Shown here: one piece after another, positions 16,448 to 25,469 of the stretch
Layout: each line of letters opens with the position of its first letter
How positions within the stretch are numbered: the first letter of the stretch is position 1
NCBI GenBank assembly: GCA_018267545.1
Contig: JAFDYG010000280.1
Coordinates: 1 to 34,098, forward strand
Reading direction: 5' to 3'
Source of the DNA: Bacteroidota bacterium
GTDB lineage: Bacteria; Bacteroidota; Bacteroidia; Chitinophagales; Chitinophagaceae
DNA: 34,098 nt
Position numbers and translations under genes: made by a program
Notes under the pieces: generated by a model
Database searches by the model: none
Seen by the model: only the letters and a program-made list of their open reading frames with translations
Told to the model about the DNA's origin: nothing

Positions 16448-17887
16448 ATGAAGAAAAATTTGCTGGCGGCGGGTCTGGGGATGATAGCCGTTTGGATTGT
16501 CTTCAAGTGTTTCTATCCATACGCGGATTTCTTCTCCGACTCTTACAGCTATATCCAGGCGGCGGCGCAGCGGGATGCGATCGGTTACCGGCCGATCGGG
16601 TATTCCATCTTCTTGCGGATGGTGCATGTGGTGTCGAAGTCCGATACTTTCCTGGTTACATTACAGTATGTGCTGGTGCAGGGAGCGAGCCTGGTGTTCC
16701 TGTATAAGCTCTGGCATTGGTTCCCGGTGTCGATGTGGGTGCAGCGGGTCAGTCTTGCCTTTGTTGTGCTGAATCCGGTGATGCCGTATACCTGTAATTA
16801 CGTTTCGAGCGATGCGCTTTTTATCGCCATGAGTCTTTTTTGGCTGAGTCTGCTGATGAGCGTGGTCATTCGTCCGGCGTGGTGGAAGCTTTGGGCGCAG
16901 CTGGTGCTGCTGGTGTGTATCTTCAATACCCGATATGTTGCGTTGTATTATCCTGCGGCGGCGGCTATCGCTTTTTTTTGGTCGAAGAAAGATTGGGTGT
17001 TTAAGAGTGTCGGGGTTGTGACGAGCGTGCTGGTTTTATTTATTGCGACCAGCTGGGTCAAGGCTATCACGAAGAAAGAGACGGGTGCGGCAATTTTTTC
17101 TGCATTTAGCGGATGGCAGATCGCGAGCAATGCGCTGCATATCTATCCTTATTTGCCAGTGGATACGGTGGGGCTGCCTTCTGCGGAGAGCCGGTTGCTG
17201 GCGGGTTATGTCAAAGATTACTTCGACCGGGAAGGGCCGGTGGTGCGCAAACGGGGGCTGGTCGCTACCACGGACTACATGTGGATCCGGTCGTTGCCTT
17301 TGCATCGTTATATGGCGGACTACCGGCAGAGGGATTCGCTGTCCTACTTCACCGCGTGGAACAGGGTAGGGGTGGTTTTCAACGAATATGGATATCACCT
17401 GGTGAAGAAGCATCCGGTGGCTTTCGGTCGTTATTATCTTTGGCCGAGTGCTAAGAGTTTTTTTTATACTCCGCTGGACGTATACGCCATTTACAATGAA
17501 GGGAAGATGTATGTCGACTCGGAGGCGGTGAGCTGGTTTGCGTATTCAGGAACGCGGGTGAAGGTGCGGTCGGCTACGATTCAGGGATTGTTGTTGGCGT
17601 ACTTTCCGTTGTTGTATCTGCTGCTCAACGTCGCGTTTGTCGTCACGGCTTTTTTGTTCCTGCCTGTGCGGGGTTTGCGGGAGCGGTACCCGGTGTTTAC
17701 AGTTTGCTTCCGGCTCGTGGCGTCTTATCTGCTGGCGAATGCGGCCTTCTGCATTTTCGCTTCTCCGACAGTCTTTCGTTACCAGGTGTTGCCGGTGTTG
17801 CTTTTGTTCACCTTCGCGCTTTACGGCATACATTTCGTAACTTGTTGGCATGGAGATAAGTCTTTTACCCTTAAGCGCCGGTCTTGA
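16448..17887 (+). CDS. Polytopic membrane protein, GT-C glycosyltransferase-like
   Basis: The 479-residue product has about ten hydrophobic helices, starting at 7-24. The first extracytoplasmic loop carries an acidic motif (YPYADFFSDSYSYIQAA), the position where GT-C glycosyltransferases keep catalytic Asp residues. A large soluble loop (about 240-345) lies between two membrane blocks. No family is certain; a lipid-linked-sugar-dependent mannosyltransferase or O-antigen-type membrane protein fits. The gene lies 13 bp after the VIT protein and overlaps the ankyrin gene by 38 bp, so all three are probably co-translated. It may glycosylate an envelope product of the operon (inference). Confidence 0.7.
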   Translation: MKKNLLAAGLGMIAVWIVFKCFYPYADFFSDSYSYIQAAAQRDAIGYRPIGYSIFLRMVHVVSKSDTFLVTLQYVLVQGASLVFLYKLWHWFPVSMWVQRVSLAFVVLNPVMPYTCNYVSSDALFIAMSLFWLSLLMSVVIRPAWWKLWAQLVLLVCIFNTRYVALYYPAAAAIAFFWSKKDWVFKSVGVVTSVLVLFIATSWVKAITKKETGAAIFSAFSGWQIASNALHIYPYLPVDTVGLPSAESRLLAGYVKDYFDREGPVVRKRGLVATTDYMWIRSLPLHRYMADYRQRDSLSYFTAWNRVGVVFNEYGYHLVKKHPVAFGRYYLWPSAKSFFYTPLDVYAIYNEGKMYVDSEAVSWFAYSGTRVKVRSATIQGLLLAYFPLLYLLLNVAFVVTAFLFLPVRGLRERYPVFTVCFRLVASYLLANAAFCIFASPTVFRYQVLPVLLLFTFALYGIHFVTCWHGDKSFTLKRRS

Positions 17888-19097
17888 GCTGTACCGGAAA
17901 CAAGCCGAGAAATTATATGAAGCATACATGACGGGCGATGTAGCCGTTACTGAATTTATACAAAGCCACCATCCTCGTCTTCGGAAGTGGGCGCAGACGC
18001 ATTGTTCGTATGTACAGGTGACGCCTGCGGATATCCAGCTGGCAATGTCGGACTGGTATTATTTCGACAGCTGGATGCATTTGGTGGAATGGGTGGCGCT
18101 GGTGACACAACGGAATTCTCCTGTATTTTTATTCGAGTCGGCGGTGGAAGCGATCTTCTCTGGAGATGCGGCTGCGTTGAGCTTGTTGTTGAAAGAAGAG
18201 CCGGGACTGGTCAAGATGAGGTCGATGCGGAGGCATCATGGTACGCTTTTGCATTATGTCGGTGCGAATGGCGTGGAATATTATCGTGCGCAGTATCCGA
18301 AGAACGCGGTTGAATCATTGAAATTATTATTGGATGGCGGCGCCGATCTCAATGCGACGGCCGATATGTATGGGGGCGGGTGTACGCCGCTTGGGCTTGT
18401 GGCTACGAGTGTTCATCCTACGAAGGCGGGAGTGATGTATTCTTTGCTGGGTGCGATGCTGGAGGGAGGGGCGATGATGGATTTGCCCGGTATAGCGGGT
18501 AATGCGGCAGGTCTGATCAATGGCTGCCTGGCGAATGGCAGGCCGGAGGCGGCGGATTTTCTGGCGCGCCGCGGTGCGTGGCTGAACCTGGAGGGCGCTG
18601 CGGGAGTGGGCAGGCTTGACGTGGTTAGGAGCTTCTTTAACGAAGACGGCAGCTTGAATAAGGATGCGACCCAGCGTGATCTGGACCGGGGCTTTATCTG
18701 GGCGAGTGAGTTTGGTCAGACGGCTGTCGTGGAATATCTTTTGGAAAAGGGCGTCGACCCGTCTTTGGAAGTGGATGGGATGAATAGCCTGCACTGGGCG
18801 GTTATCGGGGGGCACCTGGATACGATCAAGCTGCTGATCGACCGGGGGGTATCGCTGGAGTCGGTAAATGTATATGGCGGTACGGCGTTGGGGGCGGCAT
18901 TGTGGGCTACGGTCAATTCTGCGTCGGTATTTAGGTGGCCGGCTTCGACGGACGATTTGCTGGTGATCGATTTGCTGCTGAGTGAGGGTTCGCAGGTGGA
19001 GGAGGGGACATTGGGGTGGCTACAGAGGCAGGAGCTTTCGGCGAGCAAGAAGGCGGCGATTGCCGATTTGCTGAGGAATCATGGGGCAGAGAGCTAG
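17850..19097 (+). CDS. Ankyrin-repeat protein
   Basis: The 415-residue product has no signal peptide or membrane segment, so it is probably cytosolic. Ankyrin-type repeats are visible across 125-400: VESLKLLLDGGADLNA, AVVEYLLEKGVDPSLEVDGMNSLHWAVIGG and LDTIKLLIDRGVSLESVNVYGGTALGAAL are the clearest. The first 120 residues are helical and Trp/Tyr-rich with no family I recognise. The ATG overlaps the preceding membrane-protein gene by 38 bp in another frame, indicating translational coupling. Ankyrin proteins mediate protein binding; the partner may be a cytosolic loop of the membrane protein (inference). Confidence 0.88.
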   Translation: MEISLLPLSAGLELYRKQAEKLYEAYMTGDVAVTEFIQSHHPRLRKWAQTHCSYVQVTPADIQLAMSDWYYFDSWMHLVEWVALVTQRNSPVFLFESAVEAIFSGDAAALSLLLKEEPGLVKMRSMRRHHGTLLHYVGANGVEYYRAQYPKNAVESLKLLLDGGADLNATADMYGGGCTPLGLVATSVHPTKAGVMYSLLGAMLEGGAMMDLPGIAGNAAGLINGCLANGRPEAADFLARRGAWLNLEGAAGVGRLDVVRSFFNEDGSLNKDATQRDLDRGFIWASEFGQTAVVEYLLEKGVDPSLEVDGMNSLHWAVIGGHLDTIKLLIDRGVSLESVNVYGGTALGAALWATVNSASVFRWPASTDDLLVIDLLLSEGSQVEEGTLGWLQRQELSASKKAAIADLLRNHGAES

Positions 19098-19137
19098 TGG
19101 ATGCGCCGGGGCTTAGGGCCTCGCAGGCGCTAAAATT

Positions 19138-19167
19138 TTGTGGTTTTTTTAGCTCGGTCCTTTTTTG
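19138..19167 (+). promoter_or_regulatory. Weak candidate promoter of the myo-inositol oxygenase gene
   Basis: TTG (19138-19140) is followed after 19 bp by CTTTTTTG (19160-19167), which keeps the TTTG half of TAnnTTTG but not the TA. The leader would be about 20 nt. Confidence 0.3.
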
Positions 19168-19193
19168 TAAATTGATAGATAAATACGCTAACG

Positions 19194-20087
19194 ATGCAAC
19201 CCAATTCTTCGAAACATCTGTCCGCTGCCGAGAATAATCCGCTTTCTTCCCTCGATGTATGGGAAGATGACCTTTTGCAGCGCTATCCCGATCCGGAAAC
19301 GATCGCTAAAGAAAAGACTACGGAAGAGTACCGTAATTATGAAACGCCGGGCCGTGATACGGTAAAGGAGTTTTATCGTTTAAACCATACCTACCAGACA
19401 TATGACTTTGTAATGGAGAAGAGAGCCGAGTACCTGAAATTCGACAAGAAGGAAATGTCGGTTTGGGATGCTTTCAACTTTTTAAACGAGCTGGTGGATG
19501 ATTCTGACCCGGATACCGATCTGGATCAGTTTCAGCATTTGCTGCAGACTTCGGAAGCGATCCGGGCTGATGGTCATCCGGACTGGATGGTGCTGGCTGG
19601 TTTGTTTCACGATATGGGGAAGGTGCTGTGTTTGTTTGGTGAGCCGCAGTGGGCGGTGGTGGGAGACACGTTCCCGGTAGGTTGTGCGTATTCCGATAAG
19701 ATTGTCTATCCTGAGTTTTTCAAGAATAATCCCGACTATAGCGATGCGCGTTATCAGACGCCGAATGGAGTTTACTCGCAGGGCTGCGGGCTGCGTAATG
19801 TGCATATGTCATGGGGACATGATGAGTATGTCTATCATATGATGAAGGATTATTTGCCCGAGCCGGCTTTGTATATGCTGCGTTATCACTCCTTTTATTC
19901 GCAGCACCGGGAACATGGGTATGAGCATCTTATGGATGACCATGACCGCGAGATGTTCAAGTGGGTGGATTTGTTCAATCCTTATGATCTTTATTCCAAG
20001 AATCCCACGCCTCCCAACTGGGCTGAATTGAAGCCTTATTATGAGAGTCTGGTGGCTAAGTATTTGCCGGCGACGATTAAGTTTTAG
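19194..20087 (+). CDS. Myo-inositol oxygenase (EC 1.13.99.1)
   Basis: The 297-residue product matches the animal/plant enzyme in length and along its whole sequence. The enzyme cleaves myo-inositol with O2 to D-glucuronate at a mixed-valent di-iron site. All six metal ligands of the mouse enzyme have counterparts: H115 ([12 protein letters not shown]), H139 and D140 (LFHDMGK), H209 (MSWGHDEY), H232 (RYHSFY) and D265 (FNPYDLYSK). The lysine of HDMGK (K143) that contacts substrate is also present, as is the signature [16 protein letters not shown]. There is no signal peptide, so it is cytosolic. It stands alone, with a possible promoter 27 bp upstream. No uronate isomerase or inositol transporter lies in the window, so the fate of the glucuronate must be encoded elsewhere. 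Confidence 0.95.
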   Translation: MQPNSSKHLSAAENNPLSSLDVWEDDLLQRYPDPETIAKEKTTEEYRNYETPGRDTVKEFYRLNHTYQTYDFVMEKRAEYLKFDKKEMSVWDAFNFLNELVDDSDPDTDLDQFQHLLQTSEAIRADGHPDWMVLAGLFHDMGKVLCLFGEPQWAVVGDTFPVGCAYSDKIVYPEFFKNNPDYSDARYQTPNGVYSQGCGLRNVHMSWGHDEYVYHMMKDYLPEPALYMLRYHSFYSQHREHGYEHLMDDHDREMFKWVDLFNPYDLYSKNPTPPNWAELKPYYESLVAKYLPATIKF

Positions 20088-20155
20088 CGCGAGGCCGGGG
20101 CTTTTGGCGAGGGCCGCGCGGGGCGCGGGAGCCAGGGCTTGTGGTGCGGGCTGGG

Positions 20156-21760
20156 CTAGAAGCTGATTTTTGCCAGGCAGATAAAGGGTCCTTTGCGGCA
20201 GGGGACGATGACTTCGCCTGCGTCTACTATTTTGGCCAGACGCGGGAAGTAGGTGTATTCGTTGCTTTCGCCCGGAAGGGCTTTGTCTTCTTTTAGACGG
20301 GAGTCGGTGTTCATCTCTCCTTGCGGGTCGATGCTTTGGGCTGTCAGGTAGCTTTGCTGGCGGATGTGGGCGTTATACAAGAAATAGAGCAGTCCGTCGG
20401 AGATGACGCTTTTGTAACCTACGGTGGGGCTGAACCGGTCCAGCTGCGGGGTTTCGAAGGTGTGGGTCCATTGCGAGACGCCATTGCTGTCTAGGCAGGC
20501 GATCAGGCTATGCCGGCTGCTGAAGCCGGCGCCGGGTTGGTTGTGCCAGTTTTTCCACGGATAATAGTGATTGTTTTCGTAGGCATCGAAGAAGGTATAG
20601 ACGGAGGCTACCTGCTCTTTGAGCTCGGACTGGTAGTTCCAACGGGTGATGTAATGACGGTCCGGGTTGAGGATTAGTTCCTGGGCTTCGAGGGTATAGG
20701 AGCCGTCCTTGCGCAGGTGCATTTCCTGGATGTAATAATTGTTGAAGGTGTGGTTGGGAAGCGGCGTCAGGGTTGTTTTGTCGGGAGCCTGGTTGGCGGC
20801 GTCGTGAATAAAAGTGAATAGGCCTTCGATATCTCCTTCGGGTCGGCGGCTGTAGAAGGAGCCGAGGATATAGCGGTGGTTGCGATTGTCGATCAGTACG
20901 CGAATGTCGTCTACGGTGATGGTCTCCGGTGCGAGATAGGTGTAGGATAGTTTGTTTGTCTGCCGCTGCCGGACGAAGAGGGTTGCCTGGTTGGGGTTGT
21001 GGTATTTAGCCGCGCCGCTGGAGCCGACGAAAAGGAAATTGCCTTCGTTGTCGAGACGGAATTCGGTGAGATAGGCGCTGCCTTCCATGGTCAGGGCGTC
21101 GACGGAGCGGCGTAGGGCGTGGAGGTTGCTGTCGAATAAGACGCTGGTGAGGGTATGGTCGGTACCGAGCTTGAAAAGGAGAATGTGCCGCTTGTCCTCG
21201 CTGTTGATAACCGAATAGATTTGGCTTTGGTAGTGAATATCGATGCTTTGCGTATGGTCCATGTCAATGGGTTCACCGATGGGCTTGCCCTCGAGGTCGA
21301 ATCGTGAGGCCATGCAGTGGATGGTGCGGCCTTCGAGATATTGGTAAAAGGCGTAGAAGAAATCTTCGTAGACGAGGAAGTGGACACCGGTGATTTCTTT
21401 GGGAAAGGGGAGGGATTTTTCGGCTATGACCTGCATGTTGGTATCGTAAACGAGCAGGCTGCTGGTCTCGATGGGGTTGTGGACGTCCTGGGTGAGAGGG
21501 TCGGCTGCGGCGGGGTCGGGGTTGGAGTAGGATTGAGCGGGGTCGTGGGTCTTTCGAAAGGGGTTGGCGAAGTAGGTAGCTTTGTAAACCAGGAGCCGGT
21601 CGTTACGTTGGGCGATGATGTCGAAGCGGAAGCGGTCGAAGTCCTGTTTCTCGGGCTGGGAGTAAACGATTTTTTGGGCGGAGGCCGTTGGGCTAAAAAG
21701 CGAGAAGGTTTGGATAAAAAGTAGGGCCAGGAAAACGGTATAGGATGGCTTCTGTTTCAT
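20156..21760 (-). CDS. Unrecognised secreted protein
   Basis: The 534-residue product has a clear signal peptide (1-28, ending SPTASAQ). The mature part is polar and beta-rich, with recurring short strands such as LLVYKATYF, SSLLVYDTN and ILLFKLGTD, which could fold as a beta-propeller-like solenoid. I recognise no family, catalytic motif or T9SS tail. Its stop lies 68 bp from the convergent myo-inositol oxygenase stop across a very GC-rich spacer. Its start is only 33 bp from the divergent GH2 gene, so the two likely share overlapping regulatory DNA. Confidence 0.75.
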   Translation of the reverse strand: MKQKPSYTVFLALLFIQTFSLFSPTASAQKIVYSQPEKQDFDRFRFDIIAQRNDRLLVYKATYFANPFRKTHDPAQSYSNPDPAAADPLTQDVHNPIETSSLLVYDTNMQVIAEKSLPFPKEITGVHFLVYEDFFYAFYQYLEGRTIHCMASRFDLEGKPIGEPIDMDHTQSIDIHYQSQIYSVINSEDKRHILLFKLGTDHTLTSVLFDSNLHALRRSVDALTMEGSAYLTEFRLDNEGNFLFVGSSGAAKYHNPNQATLFVRQRQTNKLSYTYLAPETITVDDIRVLIDNRNHRYILGSFYSRRPEGDIEGLFTFIHDAANQAPDKTTLTPLPNHTFNNYYIQEMHLRKDGSYTLEAQELILNPDRHYITRWNYQSELKEQVASVYTFFDAYENNHYYPWKNWHNQPGAGFSSRHSLIACLDSNGVSQWTHTFETPQLDRFSPTVGYKSVISDGLLYFLYNAHIRQQSYLTAQSIDPQGEMNTDSRLKEDKALPGESNEYTYFPRLAKIVDAGEVIVPCRKGPFICLAKISF

Positions 21761-21793
21761 ACATTCGGGTTCTCTTACTGAAATTAGTTATTT

Positions 21794-24181
21794 ATGAGAA
21801 TATTTTTCGCACTCTTTGTTCTGCTGGCGGGCTTTACCGGACTGGCTCAGGCTCCGCGCGAGCGTGTCAATTTCGATGATGGCTGGAAGTTCCACCTTGG
21901 GCATGCAGCGGACCCGCACCGGGATTTCAACTATGGCATCGGGAATATCCTGGCCAAGACCGGGGATGCGGCCAATACCTGTATCAAGATGGAATTCGAC
22001 GACCGGTCCTGGACGACTGTGCAGCTGCCGCACGACTGGGTGGTTGGGCTGCCGTTTGCGCATGTGTCGAATGGGGATGTGGATGCGCATGGGTATCGTG
22101 CGGTGGGGGCGTTGTTCCCGGAGAATTCGATTGGGTGGTACAGGAAGAGTTTTCGCGTTGATCGTGCCGATTCGGGGAAAAGGTTTGTTTTGCAATTCGA
22201 TGGGATATTCCGGGATAGTAAGGTTTGGATCAATAATATTTATCTGGGCGGGCACTTTAGCGGCTATAGCGGTTCTGCCTATGATATTACCGACTTTTTG
22301 CGTTTCGGCGGAAAGAATACGATCGTGGTGCGGGTTGATGCGAGCCAGTATGAGGGTTGGTTTTATGAAGGGGCAGGGATTTACCGGCATGCGTGGCTGA
22401 ATGTGATGAACAATATTCACCTGGCTAACCAGGGCGGGGTGTATGTGCATTCGACGGTGAACGGCGATCAGGCTACGGTAACGGTGGAGTCGCAGGTAGA
22501 GAACGATGGACTGACGAAGCCGTCGGACGTATCTGTTTCGGCCTATATTACTGACCGGGAGGGGCGGAAAGTGACGGAGGCGTCGACGGGCGCGAAGGTA
22601 GACCTGAGTGTTCGCAGTCCGCAGCTTTGGTCGTTGGAGAATCCTTATCTCTACCGGGCGGTGGTGCTGGTGAGGTCGGGAGGCCGGGTCGTCGACAGTC
22701 AAACTGTTCGTTTTGGCATTCGCACCGTTACCATCGACAAGGACAAGGGGCTTTTTCTGAATGGGAAGCCGACCAAAATACAAGGGGTTTGCTGTCACCA
22801 GGACCATGCGGGTGTGGGCAGCGCGTTGCCGGACTATTTACAGTACTATCGGATTCAATTGCTGAAAGAGATGGGCGTCAATGCCTATCGGACGAGTCAT
22901 AATCCGCCTACGCCCGAGCTGCTGGACGCCTGTGACAGCCTGGGTATGCTGGTGCTGGACGAGACCCGGCTGCTTAATAGCGGGGCCGAGTATGGGGCGG
23001 ATTTCGAGTGGCTGATCCTGCGTGACCGTAATCATCCTTCGGTCTTTATGTGGAGCATCGGCAATGAAGAGTGGGTGATCCAGACGTCGACCACGGGCAA
23101 GCTGATCGCGCAGCACCAGCTGCAGCGGCAGCAGCGGCTGGACCCTTCACGGACTTCGACCTATGCGGCCAATGTCGGGAATGTTTTTCGGGGGGTCAAT
23201 GAGGTGATTCCGGTGAGGGGCTTCAACTATCATCTGAATGGTATAGACCCGTATCGGGCGGAACATCCGGACCAGCCGATCATGGGTTCGGAGATGGCTT
23301 CTACGGTTTCTACGCGGAGCATTTACGAAAAGGATACCGTCAATGCGTATGTGCCGGACTATGACAGCGTCTATCCGCCCTGGGCCAGTACGGCCGAGCA
23401 GTGGTGGACGATTGCGGCGAACCGGGAGTGGTTTATGGGGGGATTCGCCTGGACGGGATTCGACTATCGGGGCGAGCCTACGCCGTATCGCTGGCCGAAT
23501 ATCAACTCGCACTTCGGCATCATGGATATGTGCGGTTATGCAAAGACGGTTTACTATTACTATCAGTCCTGGTGGACCAATAAGGACGTGCTGCATATTG
23601 CGCCGCACTGGAATTGGAAGGGAAATGAAGGACGCGAGCTTCCGGTATGGATCAATACCAATGGGGACAACGTAGAATTGTTTTTAAACGGGAAGAGCTT
23701 GGGCAAAAAGGATATGCCGCGAAATGGTCACCTGGAATGGATGGTGGCCTATGCACCGGGTAAGCTGGAGGCGGTTGCGTATAAAAAGGGAAAAAAGATA
23801 ACGGCAGCGGTCGAGACTACGGGCGATCCCTATAAGCTGGTGATTTCTCCTTCGAAGAGCACGCTTAATTTCGATGGGCAGGATGCCGTAGTCCTCAATA
23901 TTACGGTAGTAGATAAACAAGGACGGGAAGTACCGGATGCGAAGGACCTGCTGCATTTCTCCATTAAGGGCCCTGCGCGGATTATCGGGGTAGGCAATGG
24001 AGATCCTACCAGTCATGAGCCGGATCAGTTTGCTCCGGGAGAGTGGCAGCGGAGGCTTTTTGGAGGGAAGTGCCAGGTCATAGTACAGTCGGCGATGGAG
24101 CTCACAAAGGGAAAAAATCCTATCGTTTTCTCCGTCGAGGGAGCCGGATTACAGGGCGCTTCGGTGGGACTGGCGAAATAG
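21794..24181 (+). CDS. Secreted GH2 beta-galactosidase-like glycoside hydrolase with DUF4982-like domain
   Basis: The 795-residue product has a signal peptide (MRIFFALFVLLAGFTGLAQ). A jelly-roll sugar-binding domain spans about 25-200 (NSIGWYRKSF, VWINNIYLGGHFSGYSG), followed by an Ig-like domain and a TIM barrel from about 300. The acid/base is E425 (WSIGNEEW) and the probable nucleophile E500 (IMGSEMAS). A DUF4982-like domain follows (about 615-675, VELFLNGKSLG), then a C-terminal Ig-like domain. Family GH2 includes beta-galactosidases, beta-glucuronidases and beta-mannosidases; this domain set is commonest in exo-beta-galactosidases, but the specificity is an inference. Its last 62 bp overlap the opposite-strand serpin gene. 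Confidence 0.93.
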   Translation: MRIFFALFVLLAGFTGLAQAPRERVNFDDGWKFHLGHAADPHRDFNYGIGNILAKTGDAANTCIKMEFDDRSWTTVQLPHDWVVGLPFAHVSNGDVDAHGYRAVGALFPENSIGWYRKSFRVDRADSGKRFVLQFDGIFRDSKVWINNIYLGGHFSGYSGSAYDITDFLRFGGKNTIVVRVDASQYEGWFYEGAGIYRHAWLNVMNNIHLANQGGVYVHSTVNGDQATVTVESQVENDGLTKPSDVSVSAYITDREGRKVTEASTGAKVDLSVRSPQLWSLENPYLYRAVVLVRSGGRVVDSQTVRFGIRTVTIDKDKGLFLNGKPTKIQGVCCHQDHAGVGSALPDYLQYYRIQLLKEMGVNAYRTSHNPPTPELLDACDSLGMLVLDETRLLNSGAEYGADFEWLILRDRNHPSVFMWSIGNEEWVIQTSTTGKLIAQHQLQRQQRLDPSRTSTYAANVGNVFRGVNEVIPVRGFNYHLNGIDPYRAEHPDQPIMGSEMASTVSTRSIYEKDTVNAYVPDYDSVYPPWASTAEQWWTIAANREWFMGGFAWTGFDYRGEPTPYRWPNINSHFGIMDMCGYAKTVYYYYQSWWTNKDVLHIAPHWNWKGNEGRELPVWINTNGDNVELFLNGKSLGKKDMPRNGHLEWMVAYAPGKLEAVAYKKGKKITAAVETTGDPYKLVISPSKSTLNFDGQDAVVLNITVVDKQGREVPDAKDLLHFSIKGPARIIGVGNGDPTSHEPDQFAPGEWQRRLFGGKCQVIVQSAMELTKGKNPIVFSVEGAGLQGASVGLAK

Positions 24182-25385
24182 GCTTGACGGCTTCGAGCTT
24201 GGGGTCATCGACGATACCCATCTGAAGAACAAGGTCATGCTGTTTGTCCATCAGCAGGTAAAGGAAGGGATGGTCGAAGGTAATGGTGCGGGGCAGACGG
24301 CGGCTATAGATATCGGAAATCGGAGCGGGAAGCTCCACGGCGGCGGGATCGGTTTCGATCCCGTTTTCGTTGACACGGATGCAGGTAAGGTGGCGGGTTT
24401 GAGAAATGGATGCTTTTTTTGCGCCGGTGGAATACATATTGGTGAAGTCGGCTTCGCCGCTGGTGTTGAAGGCGAGGCTCATGCCCAGGCGGCTTAGCGA
24501 TGGGCGGAGGTCTTCTATAGAATAGGTGGATTCCCAGCCGGGCATGAAGAGGTTGATGTTTTGGGGTGTTAGTTTGGAGAGGGCGTTGTCGAGACTGGCG
24601 GGAGTCAGGGAGGCGAGCAGGCTTTTGACGCCGTGGTTCTCGTTTTCCGGTAGGAGGATATAGAGGCTATAGGCATTTTTGTCGCCACAGGGCAGCTCGA
24701 CCATCGTGAAGGCTGTGTCGGAGAAAACCGGGAAGACGGCGATGGTGGACATGTATTTTACTACTTTGGGCACGGTGGGTGTCAGGTAAAAATAGCTATG
24801 GGAATTCGTTCTGAAGGGAGTTTTCCAGCTGCCTTTGAAGCAGAATGCATTGAGGAGGTACATGCTTTCGGTGAGGTCCGAGTGATCGATGACCGAGGGG
24901 AACATGTGCATGGTATTCTGGTCGAACCATTGGTTGACCTGTGTGGAGGCGTCCCGGGCGCCGAAGTTGAGCGGCTGGGCCTGGGTATAATAGAAATTAC
25001 CGCTGATACTTTCATAAGTAGGGGAAAGGGTCATCTTCCGCTGGTTGAACCAGATGGTATTGGCGATCTGCATATGGATGCTTGGGTCGGCCAGCGGCAT
25101 TTGCTGGAGGGCTTCTTTGCAATAGCTGTTGAGGTTGGGGATTTCCAGCTCGCCGAGGGTTGCGCTGATGGAGTCGCGGGTTGCCTTTGCTGCGCCGTTG
25201 GAGAGCATGCCTAGTCCGGCATAAAGGCTAAAGGGGGCGATGATCTTGTTGTTGCGCGCGGTGTCCTGTTCGAGGAGGGTAGTGAAGAATTTGAAAGCGA
25301 ATCTGTTGTGATTGGCGGTAAATTCGGGGCGGGGATAGAGGGCTGTCAAGCCTGATAAGATGCAAATCAGTACGTAGGGTTTCAT
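24120..25385 (-). CDS. Secreted serpin-family protein with unusual hinge and basic C-terminal tail
   Basis: The 421-residue product has a hydrophobic N terminus consistent with Sec export. The serpin fold is clear: NKIIAPFSLYAGLGMLSNGA (47-66), NTIWFN, the breach motif LNAFCFKGSWKTPF (178-191), and DHPFLYLLMD (371-380). The reactive loop spans E340 to F370, 30 residues as in canonical serpins. However, the hinge reads E-N-G-I-E-T-D-P-A-A, placing Ile at P14, Asp at P11 and Pro at P10, where inhibitory serpins have small residues. By counting, P1 would be near I356-S357. About 25 residues extend past the usual C terminus and end in RRRKR; the last 20 are antisense to GH2 codons. A protease inhibitor or a non-inhibitory relative are both possible. 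Confidence 0.92.
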   Translation of the reverse strand: MKPYVLICILSGLTALYPRPEFTANHNRFAFKFFTTLLEQDTARNNKIIAPFSLYAGLGMLSNGAAKATRDSISATLGELEIPNLNSYCKEALQQMPLADPSIHMQIANTIWFNQRKMTLSPTYESISGNFYYTQAQPLNFGARDASTQVNQWFDQNTMHMFPSVIDHSDLTESMYLLNAFCFKGSWKTPFRTNSHSYFYLTPTVPKVVKYMSTIAVFPVFSDTAFTMVELPCGDKNAYSLYILLPENENHGVKSLLASLTPASLDNALSKLTPQNINLFMPGWESTYSIEDLRPSLSRLGMSLAFNTSGEADFTNMYSTGAKKASISQTRHLTCIRVNENGIETDPAAVELPAPISDIYSRRLPRTITFDHPFLYLLMDKQHDLVLQMGIVDDPKLEAVKPISPVPPKRPVIRLPRRRKR

Positions 25386-25424
25386 AACATACAGCGATCT
25401 TTTTCGGGCGGCTTAGAGGGTAGG

Positions 25425-25454
25425 CAAATATATGGTTTTTTTGGGATGCTAAAA
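25425..25454 (-). promoter_or_regulatory. Candidate promoter of the serpin gene
   Basis: TATATTTG (25425-25432, minus strand) matches TAnnTTTG exactly. Nineteen bp upstream is TTT in place of TTG (25452-25454). The leader would be about 33 nt. Confidence 0.45.
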
Positions 25455-25469
25455 TAACTGTGTGGAAAG

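Noticed and set aside
19103-19130. GCGCC/GGCGC hairpin between the ankyrin and inositol oxygenase genes as a terminator
   Set aside because: The stem is only 5 bp with a long loop, and the following TAAAATTTTG is not a proper T run.
20088-20155. GC-rich spacer between convergent genes as a bidirectional terminator
   Set aside because: It is rich in GGC and GCG, but no long perfect stem with a T tract could be found by eye.
21788-22807. 339-codon minus-strand open frame opposite the first GH2 gene
   Set aside because: It is antisense to the conserved sugar-binding and barrel domains of GH2, and is Arg/Pro/Ile-rich with no signal or domain.
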